Assembly: GCF_013184545.1 (NCBI RefSeq)
Contig: NZ_JAAOJA010000006.1
Coordinates: 186,001 to 250,000 of the forward strand
Direction: 5' to 3'
Source of the DNA: Pseudomonas tumuqii
Lineage (GTDB): Bacteria; Pseudomonadota; Gammaproteobacteria; Pseudomonadales; Pseudomonadaceae
DNA length: 64,000 bases
The notes beneath the pieces were generated by a model, which worked only from the letters and a program-made list of their open reading frames with translations, was not told where the DNA came from and did no database searches. Made by a program: the position numbers and the translations under genes. Positions 36,076 to 45,669 of this stretch are shown here, in pieces. Position 1 is the first letter of the stretch, and each line of letters opens with the position of its first letter.

Positions 36076-36362
36076 CGAAACACTCTCCCAATCATCTGCG
36101 CCAAGCCTATCAGATGCCCCCAGGCCCATGTGCGCCACAGTCGGCCGGCTCGGCGCACGCGGCGGCGCCGGTCATCCGCCCTGGCCGGTCGCTGGTTGAA
36201 CCTCCGGCAGGCCCGGCGAACTAATTTGGTTGGGAAAAATTCAGACAAAAGCATCGTATTTCCCGATATTTCAAAGCGAAAAATTCCGCTTTTAATCGAT
36301 AGATTTGCCGCTACCCTTGCCTGATCATTTTTTTAGCGAACTTTCTGTGCGGAGCCTTCTCG
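36076..36362 (+). promoter_or_regulatory. 287-bp divergent intergenic region between bioA and the cytochrome b561 gene
   Basis: The left part is GC-rich and shows nothing clear. From about 36222 on it is markedly AT-richer than anything nearby (stretches such as GGGAAAAATTCAGAC, TTCCCGATATTTCAAAG, TTTTAATCGATAGATTT), which fits a regulated promoter for the cytochrome b561-yceI pair. GGAG at 36351-36354 is the ribosome-binding site for the ATG at 36363. I cannot name the regulator or fix -35/-10 boxes. Confidence 0.35.
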
Positions 36363-36908
36363 ATGCAGTGGCGCAACACCCCCTCCCATTACGGTTTGCT
36401 CAGCATTGCCTTGCATTGGCTGGTGGCGGTGGCGGTCTTTGGCCTGTTCGGGCTGGGCTACTGGATGGTCGGTCTGGATTACTACAGCAGCTGGTACAAG
36501 ACCGCGCCGGAGCTGCACAAGAGCATTGGCATCCTGCTGTTCGTGGTGATGCTCGGGCGCATGCTCTGGCGCTGGATCAGTCCGCCGCCGGCCAGCTTGC
36601 CCGAGCATGACCGGCTAACCCGACTGGGCGCCAGGTTCGGTCATGCCTTTCTCTATCTGGGCTTGTTCGTGTTGATGCTCTCCGGCTACCTGATTTCCAC
36701 CGCCGATGGCCGGGGTATCGGGGTCTTCGGCCTGTTCGAGGTGCCGGCGACCATCACCAGCATTCCCAACCAGGAAGATGTGGCCGGCCTGGTGCACGAA
36801 TACCTCAGTTGGGTCCTGGTGATTTTCGCCGGTATCCACGCCCTGGCCGCGCTGAAACACCACTTTATCGATCGTGACCGCACGCTAAGCCGCATGTTCG
36901 GTCGCTGA
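36363..36908 (+). CDS. Cytochrome b561 family membrane protein
   Basis: A 181-aa four-helix di-heme membrane cytochrome. Candidate heme ligands are the His residues in IALHWLV (helix 1), APELHKSIG (helix 2), LVHEYLSW and the [10 protein letters not shown] end of helix 4. The family moves electrons between quinol and periplasmic acceptors; E. coli CybB is a superoxide:ubiquinone oxidoreductase. It is followed 64 bases later by a YceI-family gene, the usual partner of cytochrome b561. Confidence 0.92.
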   Translation: MQWRNTPSHYGLLSIALHWLVAVAVFGLFGLGYWMVGLDYYSSWYKTAPELHKSIGILLFVVMLGRMLWRWISPPPASLPEHDRLTRLGARFGHAFLYLGLFVLMLSGYLISTADGRGIGVFGLFEVPATITSIPNQEDVAGLVHEYLSWVLVIFAGIHALAALKHHFIDRDRTLSRMFGR

Positions 36909-36972
36909 CACCCTTTTCTGGTGCGAGGAATGCCCGCGTGCCGATTTGCCCAACCTCACAAGGAGAACGCCC

Positions 36973-37551
36973 ATGTTGAAGAACACCCTCGCCGCCCTGG
37001 CTCTCGGTTCCGCTCTGCTCGGCGCTGGCCATGCCACGGCCGCCGATTACGCCATCGACACCGAAGGGCAGCACGCTTTCGTCAATTTCAAGATCAGCCA
37101 CCTGGGCTACAGCTGGCTGTACGGCACTTTCAAGGAGTTCGAGGGCGGCTTCAGCTTCGATGAGAAGAGCCCGGAGGCCAGCAAGGTCAATGTCACCCTC
37201 AACACGGCCAGCGTCGACACCAACCATGCCGAGCGCGACAAGCACATCCGCAGCGATGACTTCCTCAGCGTCGGCAAGCACCCGACTGCAACCTTCGAGT
37301 CCACGTCGGTGAAATCCACCGGCGAAGGCACGGCCGACATCACCGGTAACCTGACGCTCAACGGCGTGACCAAGCCAGTGGTGATCGCCGCCACGTTCAT
37401 TGGCCAGGGCGATGACCCGTGGGGCGGTTACCGCGCCGGCTTTGCCGGCAGCACCATGCTCAAGCTGAAAGATTTCGCCATCGAGAAGGATCTCGGCCCG
37501 GCGTCCGCGGAAGTCGAGCTGATCATCTCGGTAGAAGGCGTGCGCAAGTAA
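36973..37551 (+). CDS. YceI family periplasmic protein (PasP-like)
   Basis: A 192-aa secreted lipocalin-like protein. Signal peptide of about 23 residues ([24 protein letters not shown]), then [24 protein letters not shown] and the YceI motifs [20 protein letters not shown] and [13 protein letters not shown]. YceI proteins bind isoprenoid-type lipids such as ubiquinone precursors. The P. aeruginosa orthologue at this position has been called PasP, a small secreted protease; whether this one is a protease cannot be read from sequence. AGGAGA lies upstream of the ATG. Confidence 0.92.
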   Translation: MLKNTLAALALGSALLGAGHATAADYAIDTEGQHAFVNFKISHLGYSWLYGTFKEFEGGFSFDEKSPEASKVNVTLNTASVDTNHAERDKHIRSDDFLSVGKHPTATFESTSVKSTGEGTADITGNLTLNGVTKPVVIAATFIGQGDDPWGGYRAGFAGSTMLKLKDFAIEKDLGPASAEVELIISVEGVRK

Positions 37552-37571
37552 GCCAACGCAGTTTCCGCAGA

Positions 37572-37597
37572 ACGCCGACCCCAGGGTCGGCGTTTTT
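37572..37597 (+). terminator. Terminator after the YceI gene
   Basis: A perfect 10-bp stem (ACGCCGACCC / GGGTCGGCGT) followed by TTTTT, 20 bases after the yceI stop; a canonical intrinsic terminator. Confidence 0.9.
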
Positions 37598-37608
37598 GCG
37601 AGTGCATG

Positions 37609-37644
37609 AACGACAACGCCGACCCTGAGGTCGGCGTTGTCGTT
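37609..37644. terminator. Second, related 16-bp hairpin between yceI and rhlE2
   Basis: AACGACAACGCCGACC and its exact complement flank a CTGA loop. The core shares the ACGCCGACC/GGTCGGCGT sequence with the terminator 12 bases upstream, as if duplicated and then diverged. There is no T-run on the plus strand. On the minus strand it lies right after the rhlE2 stop (37656), so it may serve as that gene's terminator. Confidence 0.55.
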
Positions 37645-37655
37645 AACGGTGCTGC

Positions 37656-39533
37656 TTAGCTTTCGCGATTCCGCGTCAGCAGTGCAGGCTTCTCGCCGCG
37701 CGGACGACTGCTCGGCAGCTGGTCGAGTTGCTCGGGCGTCGGGAAGCGCTCGGTGCTACGCGAACCCTTGTGCACGATCACCGGCTGCTTGTCGCGCGGG
37801 CTTTTTACGGCGCCCTCTTGGCGTGGCAGTTCATCGCGGTTGAGCGACGTGGTGATCTCACGCGAGTCACGTGGCGGCCGGGCACGGCCGGAGCCATTGC
37901 GCCCTTGGCCGCCAGCGCCCTGGCGTTTGCCTTGGCTGCCGGCGCCGGCGCCGGCACCGGCGCCTGCGCCTGCGCCGCTGCGCGGGTTTTTGCTGGGGGT
38001 ACGCGGACCCTGGCCAACACCGTTGCTGGCGCTGGGACCCGAAGCAGGCGCACCGGGCCGACGGCCACGGTTCTGCTGCTTGTTCTGGTGTGGGCTGACA
38101 TAGTCGGCCCGATTACCGAAGTTATCGATTTCGTCGTCGCGGAACTCATCCGGCGCCCGATCCGGCGGCAGCGCAGGTACTGCTGGCGCGGCGGCGCGGC
38201 CGGTCTGCGCCGCGCGTGGCTGTTGCGAACGGGCGGCTTGAGGCTTGGCCTTGCCGCTGTCCTTGCCGCTGTCCTTGCCCTTGTCCTTGCGCCCGCCGCC
38301 GTGGCGTTCGCCTTCCGGCTTGGCGCCGCGGGGTTGGCGTGGCTTCTGCGGTTCGCGCACTTCCGGGCGCTCGGCCTCGACCGTGCTGGCGTCGAAGCCG
38401 AGCAGGTCGCCATCGGCGATCTTCTGCTTGGTCATGCGCTCGATGCCCTTGAGCAGTTTTTCTTCATCGGGCGCGACCAGCGAGATCGCCTCGCCGCTAC
38501 GTCCGGCGCGGCCCGTGCGGCCGATGCGGTGCACGTAGTCTTCCTCGATATTCGGCAGCTCGAAGTTGACCACATGCGGCAACTGGTCGATGTCCAGACC
38601 GCGGGCGGCGATATCGGTGGCAACCATGATCCGCACGGCGCCGGCCTTGAAGTCGGCGAGGGCTTTGGTGCGGGCGTTCTGGCTCTTGTTGCCGTGAATC
38701 GCCACGGACGCCAGACCGTGCTTGTCGAGGTACTCGGCCAGGCGGTTGGCGCCATGCTTGGTACGGGTGAACACCAGCACCTGTTCCCAGGCGCCAGCGG
38801 TGATCAGGTGGGCGAGCAGGGCGCGCTTGTGGCTGGCCTGCAGGCGGAATACGCGCTGTTCGATGCGCTCGACCGTGGTGTTCGGCGGCGTGACCTCGAT
38901 GCGCTCGGGGTTGTGCAGCAGCTTGCCGGCGAGGTCGGTGATGTCCTTGGAGAAGGTCGCCGAGAACAGCAGGTTCTGCCGTTTGCTCGGCAGGCGTGCG
39001 AGGACCTTCTTCACGTCATGCACGAAGCCCATGTCGAGCATGCGGTCGGCTTCGTCCAGTACCAGGATTTCCACGTGGGACAAATCCACGGCGCGCTGAC
39101 CGACCAGGTCAAGCAGGCGACCGGGGCAGGCCACCAGGACGTCGACGCCCTTGGACATGGCTTGCACCTGGGGATTCATGCCGACACCGCCGAAGATGCA
39201 GGTGCTGACGAATTTCAGCTCACGGGCATAGACCTTGAAGCTCTCGTGGACCTGGGCAGCCAGTTCGCGAGTGGGGGTCAACACCAGTACACGCGGCTGT
39301 TTCGGGCCGTGACGGTGCTCGCGATCCGGATGACCGTTGGGGAACAGCAGTTCCAGGATCGGCAAGGCGAAACCGCCGGTTTTACCCGTCCCTGTCTGGG
39401 CGGCAACCATCAGGTCGCGACCTTGCAACACGGCGGGAATGGCCCGCTGTTGCACCGGGGTGGGCTGGGTGTAGCCCGCTGCCTCGATGGCGCGGACTAA
39501 AGCCTCGGAGAGACCGAGGGAGGCAAAGGACAT
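37656..39533 (-). CDS. rhlE2: DEAD-box RNA helicase RhlE2
   Basis: A 625-aa helicase of the RhlE group. Core motifs: Q motif ([13 protein letters not shown]), I (AQTGTGKTG), Ia (PTRELAAQ), II (LDEADRM), III (FSATF), then [15 protein letters not shown] and VI ([10 protein letters not shown]) by about residue 350. Past about residue 390 comes a long disordered basic extension rich in Lys, Arg, Gly and Pro with a run of Gly-Ala repeats. In P. aeruginosa the orthologue RhlE2 affects RNA turnover and virulence through interaction with RNase E. The number 2 rests on position next to the YceI gene and long tail. It converges on yceI. Confidence 0.93.
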   Translation of the reverse strand: MSFASLGLSEALVRAIEAAGYTQPTPVQQRAIPAVLQGRDLMVAAQTGTGKTGGFALPILELLFPNGHPDREHRHGPKQPRVLVLTPTRELAAQVHESFKVYARELKFVSTCIFGGVGMNPQVQAMSKGVDVLVACPGRLLDLVGQRAVDLSHVEILVLDEADRMLDMGFVHDVKKVLARLPSKRQNLLFSATFSKDITDLAGKLLHNPERIEVTPPNTTVERIEQRVFRLQASHKRALLAHLITAGAWEQVLVFTRTKHGANRLAEYLDKHGLASVAIHGNKSQNARTKALADFKAGAVRIMVATDIAARGLDIDQLPHVVNFELPNIEEDYVHRIGRTGRAGRSGEAISLVAPDEEKLLKGIERMTKQKIADGDLLGFDASTVEAERPEVREPQKPRQPRGAKPEGERHGGGRKDKGKDSGKDSGKAKPQAARSQQPRAAQTGRAAAPAVPALPPDRAPDEFRDDEIDNFGNRADYVSPHQNKQQNRGRRPGAPASGPSASNGVGQGPRTPSKNPRSGAGAGAGAGAGAGSQGKRQGAGGQGRNGSGRARPPRDSREITTSLNRDELPRQEGAVKSPRDKQPVIVHKGSRSTERFPTPEQLDQLPSSRPRGEKPALLTRNRES

Positions 39534-39711
39534 GAGTAATCCTGTCTTAGTGAGGGCGAGGCCCTATGGGGTGTATTGCCTGACTTGAATCGCGCTTGGG
39601 GGGCGCAATCCCGTCCGGTACTGCTGGTCTCTGGGGACTAGCATCCGGGCGCAAGCCTGGCGGGAAGGCCGGAGTATAACAGAGCAATGCCCTTGCGCAG
39701 CGTTCACCTGC

Positions 39712-40503
39712 TTAATGGTTTGCCGGCTTGTTGGAGGGGCGGTCTGCGCGGCGGGCATGAGCCGGGTGTGTGTAGCGTGCTTGCAGGGCTGCGTAGGCCG
39801 GCTCGCGCTTGAACCGGCGCAGTTCGTTGGCGAAGCGCCGGGCCAGCTCCTCAAGCCCGGCATCGCGGCGCAGGCCCAGGTACATCTGGTCGCGACTGAT
39901 GACCCGGGGATGCTGGCGGACGTGTTTATCCAGGCCCGTCTGCGCCAGGACGAAATGGCCGCCACGGCGGTCGTTGATCACCAGGTCGACCCGTTTGCGT
40001 ACCAGCTTGCCGAAGTTGGCCGCGTGGCTGGGGGCCGGCTCGCGGGTGAACAGCTCGGATTCACGAAAGGCCCGGTCGCTGTACCAGTAGCCGGCGGAGA
40101 CGCCGATTTTCAGTCCGTGCAGATCCTTCAGGCTGTGGAAGGGATGGGGGTTGGCCTTGGCATAGAACAGCACGAGCTCGACCTGCGACAGCGGCTCGTG
40201 GGGAAACAGCATCGAGGCTTCGCGCTCCGGGGTGTGGAAGATGCCCAGGATGCCGTCGGCCTGGCCCTGCTCCATCGCCATCAGGCAGCGCCGCCACGGC
40301 AGCAGCTGCCATTCGACCTCGACGCCCAGGCGTTGCAGGACGGTATGCGCGGCTTCGTAATCGAGGCCGCGCAGGACGCCGTTGTCGTCAAGGATATAGG
40401 GTGGCCAGGCTTCGCTGACGATACGCAGCGGCTGCGCCTGGGCCGCGAGGCTGAGGCAGGCGAACAGCAGTGCGACGATTAATTGGCGGTGGAATAATGG
40501 CAT
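39712..40503 (-). CDS. Periplasmic solute-binding protein (family 3-like)
   Basis: A 263-aa secreted protein with a signal peptide (LLFACLSLAAQAQ) and the family 3 solute-binding layout starting PLRIVSEAWPPYILDDNG and GLDYEAAHTVLQRLG. No ABC permease or ATPase lies beside it, so it may be an orphan binding protein or a sensor-type domain protein. The substrate is unknown; WPPY-type binding pockets are often for amino acids. Its C-terminus is strongly basic. A corresponding gene lies beside rhlE2 in P. aeruginosa. The 178 bases between it and rhlE2 show only a GC-rich leader. Confidence 0.8.
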   Translation of the reverse strand: MPLFHRQLIVALLFACLSLAAQAQPLRIVSEAWPPYILDDNGVLRGLDYEAAHTVLQRLGVEVEWQLLPWRRCLMAMEQGQADGILGIFHTPEREASMLFPHEPLSQVELVLFYAKANPHPFHSLKDLHGLKIGVSAGYWYSDRAFRESELFTREPAPSHAANFGKLVRKRVDLVINDRRGGHFVLAQTGLDKHVRQHPRVISRDQMYLGLRRDAGLEELARRFANELRRFKREPAYAALQARYTHPAHARRADRPSNKPANH

Positions 40504-40578
40504 TGCGCCAGATTACGCGGGCAGCCCGGCGCTGAAAAGCGGTCCGATGGTCTAATTCGCGTGCTGAGTTCACAAAAC

Positions 40579-40620
40579 ACAGGTTCATCGCGCCCTCCGC
40601 GGAGGGCGCGATGAACCTGT
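40579..40620. terminator. 42-bp perfect palindrome following ppnN
   Basis: The 21 bases at 40579-40599 are exactly repeated in inverse at 40600-40620, with the centre at CCGCGG and no unpaired loop. On the minus strand it comes directly after the ppnN stop (40621-40623) and is followed by GTTTTGTG, so the likely role is termination of ppnN. A fully perfect 42-bp palindrome is unusually long for that job. Confidence 0.7.
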
Positions 40621-41994
40621 TCAGGTCACCAGCTTGTAGCAGGGCACGTAGGCGGTGTTGCCCGGCAGCTTCATCCGATGCTGGTCGACAAAGGCCTGCA
40701 GCAGGCGATCCAGCGGCTGCATGATGTCCCGGTCGCCGGTGATCTCGTAGGGGCCGTGCTGTTCAATCCGGCGGATGCCCTTGTCTTTGACGTTGCCGGC
40801 GACAATGCCGGAGAACGCGCGGCGCAAGTGCGCGGCCAGTTCATGCACCGGCTGGTTGCGGGTCAGCTTGAGGCTGGCCATGTTCTCGTGGGTCGGTTCG
40901 AAGGGGTGCTGGAAGTGCTCGTCGATCGTCAGCAGCCAGTTGAAGTGGAAGGCGTCATTCTGCTTGCGCCGGTACTGGGTGACCTCATGGATGCCTTGCG
41001 CCATCTCCCGGGCCACCTGACTCGGGTCATTGATGATGATCTTGCAGCGCTGCTGTGCTTGCGGGCCGAGGGTGGCGCCAATGAACTCGTACAGCTGCTC
41101 GATATAGGGCGTGGCTTTCTTTGGCCCGGTCATGATCAGCGGGAAGGGCAGGTCCTGGTTGTCCGGGTGCATCAGGATGCCGAGGAAATACAACAGCTCT
41201 TCGGCGGTGCCGGCGCCGCCGGGGAAGATGATGATGCCATGGCCTACGCGGACGAAGGCCTCCAGACGCTTCTCGATATCCGGCAGGATCACCAGCTCGT
41301 TGACGATCGGGTTGGGCGCCTCGGCGGCGATGATGCCCGGTTCGGTCAGGCCCAGGTAGCGCCCGCCGACATTGCGCTGCTTGGCGTGAGAGATGGTCGC
41401 GCCTTTCATTGGCCCCTTCATCACGCCGGGGCCGCAGCCGGTGCAGATATCCAGGCCGCGCAGGCCCAGTTCATGGCCGACGACCTTGGTGTATTTGTAT
41501 TCCTCGGTGCTGATCGAATGGCCGCCCCAGCACACCACCATTTTCGGCTCCACGCCGGCGCGCAGGGTGCGGGCGTTGCGCAGCAGGTGAAAGACGTAGT
41601 CGGTGATGCCTTTCGAACTGCTGAAATCCACCCGCTGATTTTCCAGCTCGCTCTGCGTGTAGACGATGTCGCGCAGGGCGCTGAACAGCATCTCCCGGGT
41701 GCTGGCGATCATCTCGCCGTCGACGAAGGCATCGGCGGGGGCGTTGATCAGCTCCAGGCGAATGCCGCGATCCTGTTGATGGATGCGGATCTCGAAGTCC
41801 GGGTAGGCTTCCAGGATGGTCTTGGCGTTGTCGCTGTGCGAACCGGTATTGAGGATCGCCAGGGCGCACTGGCGGAACAGCGCGTAGACGCTGCCGGAGC
41901 CGGTCTCGCGCAGTTGCTGGACCTCGCGCTGCGAGAGGGTTTCCAGGCTGCCCTTGGGGGTCACGGTGGCGTTGGTGGTTTTTCTTGTGGCCAT
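40621..41994 (-). CDS. ppnN: Nucleotide 5'-monophosphate nucleosidase PpnN (LOG family)
   Basis: A 457-aa protein with a LOG / lysine-decarboxylase-like core: CWGGHSISTEEYKY, ICTGCGPGVMKGPMKGA and the catalytic PGGAGTAEELLYFLG. The N- and C-terminal flanking domains match the PpnN (YgdH) class, which cleaves purine and pyrimidine monophosphates to base and ribose 5-phosphate and in E. coli is activated by (p)ppGpp. It is a single gene; its terminator is the 42-bp palindrome. The 231 bases between it and metF hold nothing I recognise. Confidence 0.9.
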   Translation of the reverse strand: MATRKTTNATVTPKGSLETLSQREVQQLRETGSGSVYALFRQCALAILNTGSHSDNAKTILEAYPDFEIRIHQQDRGIRLELINAPADAFVDGEMIASTREMLFSALRDIVYTQSELENQRVDFSSSKGITDYVFHLLRNARTLRAGVEPKMVVCWGGHSISTEEYKYTKVVGHELGLRGLDICTGCGPGVMKGPMKGATISHAKQRNVGGRYLGLTEPGIIAAEAPNPIVNELVILPDIEKRLEAFVRVGHGIIIFPGGAGTAEELLYFLGILMHPDNQDLPFPLIMTGPKKATPYIEQLYEFIGATLGPQAQQRCKIIINDPSQVAREMAQGIHEVTQYRRKQNDAFHFNWLLTIDEHFQHPFEPTHENMASLKLTRNQPVHELAAHLRRAFSGIVAGNVKDKGIRRIEQHGPYEITGDRDIMQPLDRLLQAFVDQHRMKLPGNTAYVPCYKLVT

Positions 41995-42225
41995 TGCGGC
42001 GCTCCATGGTTGTCATCCCGCTCAGGCCGTACATGGCCGGGCGCGGTCAAAAGAGGGGGCGGCTGTGCGGCAGCGTTTGCCCCGGGTTGGCGATGCTGCT
42101 GGGCTCGCCTGCATGGCGGCGTTTGCCATCAGCCTAACAGGCGGCGGGCATGTGACCTGCAGTGAGCCGCCAAGTGCCGCCACCTGCTACCAGACGGCGT
42201 CACGCAGAACATCCCCGGTGCAGTT

Positions 42226-43071
42226 TCAGCGCGGCAGCTTGAGGTTGTTCCAGATTGCCAGGCTGGGTTCTGCCAGGTTCATGCTGTAGAAGTGCAGGCC
42301 CGGCGCGCCGCCCTGCAGCAGGCGTTCGCACATCTCGCTGATCACCTGCTCGCCGTAGGCGCGAATGCTGTCGCTGTCGTCGCCATAGGCCTCCAGCTGC
42401 TTGCGCACCCAGCGCGGGATCTCGGCGCCACAGGCGTCGGAGAAGCGCGCCAGCTTGCTGTAGTTGGTGATCGGCATGATCCCCGGCACCACCGGGATAT
42501 CCACGCCCAGCTTGCGCACCCGCTCGACGAAGTAGAAGTAGCTGTCGGCGTTGAAGAAGTACTGGGTGATCGCACTGCTGGCGCCGGCCTTGGCCTTGCG
42601 CACGAAATTGGCGATGTCGTCCTCGAAATTGCGCGCCTGCGGATGCATCTCCGGGTAGGCGGCGATCTCGATGTGAAAGTGATCGCCGGTCTCTTCGCGA
42701 ATGAAGCTGACCAGCTCGTTGGCGTAGCGCAGCTCGCCACTGGCCATGCCCATGCCGGACGGCAGGTCGCCGCGCAGGGCGACGATGCGCTCGATCCCGG
42801 CATCCTTGTAGGTGTTCAGCAGCTCGCGCAACTCGACCTTGGAGTCGCCGACGCAGGACAGGTGCGGCGCCGTGCTCACGCCGACATCGTTATTCAGCTG
42901 CAGCACGGTGTTCAGGGTGCGGTCGCGGGTCGAGCCGCCGGCGCCGTAGGTGCAGGAGAAGAAGTCCGGCTGGTAGGCGGCCAGCTGGCGCGCGGTGTTC
43001 AACAGTTTTTCATGCCCGGCTTCGGTCTTGGCAGGGAAGAACTCGAAGCTGTAACGGCGTTCTTGGGACAT
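42226..43071 (-). CDS. metF: 5,10-Methylenetetrahydrofolate reductase MetF
   Basis: A 281-aa FAD-dependent TIM-barrel enzyme making 5-methyl-THF for methionine synthesis. RYSFEFFPAKTEAG starts the protein; SCTYGAGGSTRDRT, LRGDLPSGMGM, the QYFFNADSY motif and PGIMPI follow. It lies 144 bases downstream of ahcY, on the same strand, with a palindromic repeat between them. ahcY and metF cooperate in the activated methyl cycle, so shared control by the SAH riboswitch upstream of ahcY is possible. Confidence 0.96.
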   Translation of the reverse strand: MSQERRYSFEFFPAKTEAGHEKLLNTARQLAAYQPDFFSCTYGAGGSTRDRTLNTVLQLNNDVGVSTAPHLSCVGDSKVELRELLNTYKDAGIERIVALRGDLPSGMGMASGELRYANELVSFIREETGDHFHIEIAAYPEMHPQARNFEDDIANFVRKAKAGASSAITQYFFNADSYFYFVERVRKLGVDIPVVPGIMPITNYSKLARFSDACGAEIPRWVRKQLEAYGDDSDSIRAYGEQVISEMCERLLQGGAPGLHFYSMNLAEPSLAIWNNLKLPR

Positions 43072-43090
43072 AGGAAATACCAGGCTTGGG

Positions 43091-43210
43091 CGTAGGGTGG
43101 GTTAGCGCCGCCCATCATCTGAGCGAAGGCTCGCAGTAGGATCTGCGCGGCGCGTAACCCTCCAAGGTTGTCGATGGGGCAGGCCGCTGCGCGGCTTGCC
43201 CCAACCTACG
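43091..43210. repeat. CGTAGGGTGGGTTAG palindromic repeat between ahcY and metF
   Basis: The segment begins CGTAGGGTGGGTTAGCGCCG and ends with CCTACG (43205-43210). An internal CGGCGCGTAACCCTCC (43147-43162) pairs imperfectly with the left end, and GGGGCAGGCCGC / GCGGCTTGCCCC (43176-43202) forms a second hairpin. It is of the same general style as the repeats at 34584, 47861 and 61276 but a different subtype. It could reduce readthrough from ahcY into metF. Confidence 0.6.
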
Positions 43211-43215
43211 GGCTC

Positions 43216-44676
<1,461 letters not shown>

Positions 44677-44680
44677 TTAA

Positions 44681-44740
44681 CGCCCCATCCGAGCCTGACA
44701 AATCCCCGCGTGGCGGGTCTTGCTGCAGCGCCCCTCGGAC
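44681..44740 (-). promoter_or_regulatory. SAH (S-adenosylhomocysteine) riboswitch
   Basis: Read on the minus strand, this contains CCGAGGGGCGCTGCAGC, then a GC-rich variable hairpin (ACCCGCCACGCGGGG), then TCAGGCTCGGATGGGGC. The CCGAGGRGCGCUGCRRC and GCCAGGCUCGGAU-type blocks are the conserved core of the SAH riboswitch; CCGAG pairs with CTCGG to close the core helix and the GGGGC end can form the pseudoknot. Its place directly ahead of ahcY is as expected. SAH riboswitches act as ON switches for SAH breakdown genes. Confidence 0.93.
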
Positions 44741-44881
44741 AGGTGGCGGGAGCGACCGGACTGTGCCAGTCGTGTGAAGCTTGCGGATTATAGCGATGCC
44801 GGACGCCAAGCCCAAGGCTTTCCGTCGCCCGGAATGGACGTGGGTGGTAGCCTTGGCCAATTCCGCCGCAATGGACCGAGC

Positions 44882-45502
44882 ATGGGCACTCACAAGAGCG
44901 AGATTCGTCGACGCAATGTCGACAAAATCCTTCTGGCCGCCGAACAGGTCTTCGCCGAGAAGGGCTATGGTGGCACCGCCATGGCCGACATCGCCGAACA
45001 GGTCGGACTGCCGCGTTCCAACCTGCACTATTACTTCAGCACCAAGGACGACCTCTACCGCGCGGTGCTGCTCGGCCTGCTCGAGGTGTGGAAGCAGGAC
45101 GCACTGTGCTTCGAGATGTACGACGATCCGCGTGTGGTGCTCAGCACCTACATCCGCGCCAAGATGAACCACTCGCGCACCCGCGCCCATGGTTCCAAGG
45201 TCTGGGCCGACGAGATCATCCACGGCGCGCCCATGCTCGGCGCGACCCTGGATGACAGCCTGTACAGCTGGGCGAAGATGAAGGAGGCGAAGATTCGCCA
45301 GTGGGTGGACGACAAGCGCATCCTGGCGGTGGAACCCTCGGCGCTGCTCTACATGATCTGGGCCTCGACCCAGCACTACGCCGACTTCAGCCATCAGGTC
45401 GGGGTGCTCAACGATCACCAGCCGCTGTCCGACCTGCAGTTCGAGCGGGCGGTGCAGACGGTGACCAGTGTGATTCTGCGCGGGATCGGCCTGGAGCCCT
45501 GA
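44882..45502 (+). CDS. TetR family regulator, RutR/PydR-like
   Basis: A 206-aa repressor-type regulator. The N-terminal helix-turn-helix is around residues 15-60 (FAEKGYGGTAMADIAEQVGL, then RSNLHYYFSTKDDLYRAVL). The C-terminal part matches the RutR (YcdC) ligand domain, most clearly in LLYMIWASTQHYADFSHQV. RutR binds uracil and controls pyrimidine breakdown in E. coli; PAO1 has a similar gene by the cytosine deaminase genes. Here no pyrimidine catabolism gene is adjacent, so the target is unknown. The start at 44882 is preferred; earlier in-frame starts (44720) would lie inside the ahcY riboswitch region. Confidence 0.85.
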   Translation: MGTHKSEIRRRNVDKILLAAEQVFAEKGYGGTAMADIAEQVGLPRSNLHYYFSTKDDLYRAVLLGLLEVWKQDALCFEMYDDPRVVLSTYIRAKMNHSRTRAHGSKVWADEIIHGAPMLGATLDDSLYSWAKMKEAKIRQWVDDKRILAVEPSALLYMIWASTQHYADFSHQVGVLNDHQPLSDLQFERAVQTVTSVILRGIGLEP

Positions 45503-45669
45503 TCTGTAGCCGCGCACTCAGGCGGCCATGGACGGCGTGATCGACTGCGCCCGCCGATTTCGCCGTCAGGGCAGCTCCAGGTGGCAAAACCCCGGGCTTC
45601 GTATGGTCGTTCGGCGCGAGCCTGGGGTAGACTCGCTGACTCCCTCGAAAAGCCGCCTGCGATAACGCC

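Noticed and set aside
40579..40620. The 42-bp palindrome as a phage attachment or integrase site
   Set aside because: No integrase, direct repeat or tRNA gene is nearby; terminator or protein-binding roles are simpler.
44720..44881. Longer start for the TetR gene at 44720
   Set aside because: That stretch is the ahcY riboswitch and leader on the other strand; the TetR fold begins a few residues after the ATG at 44882.
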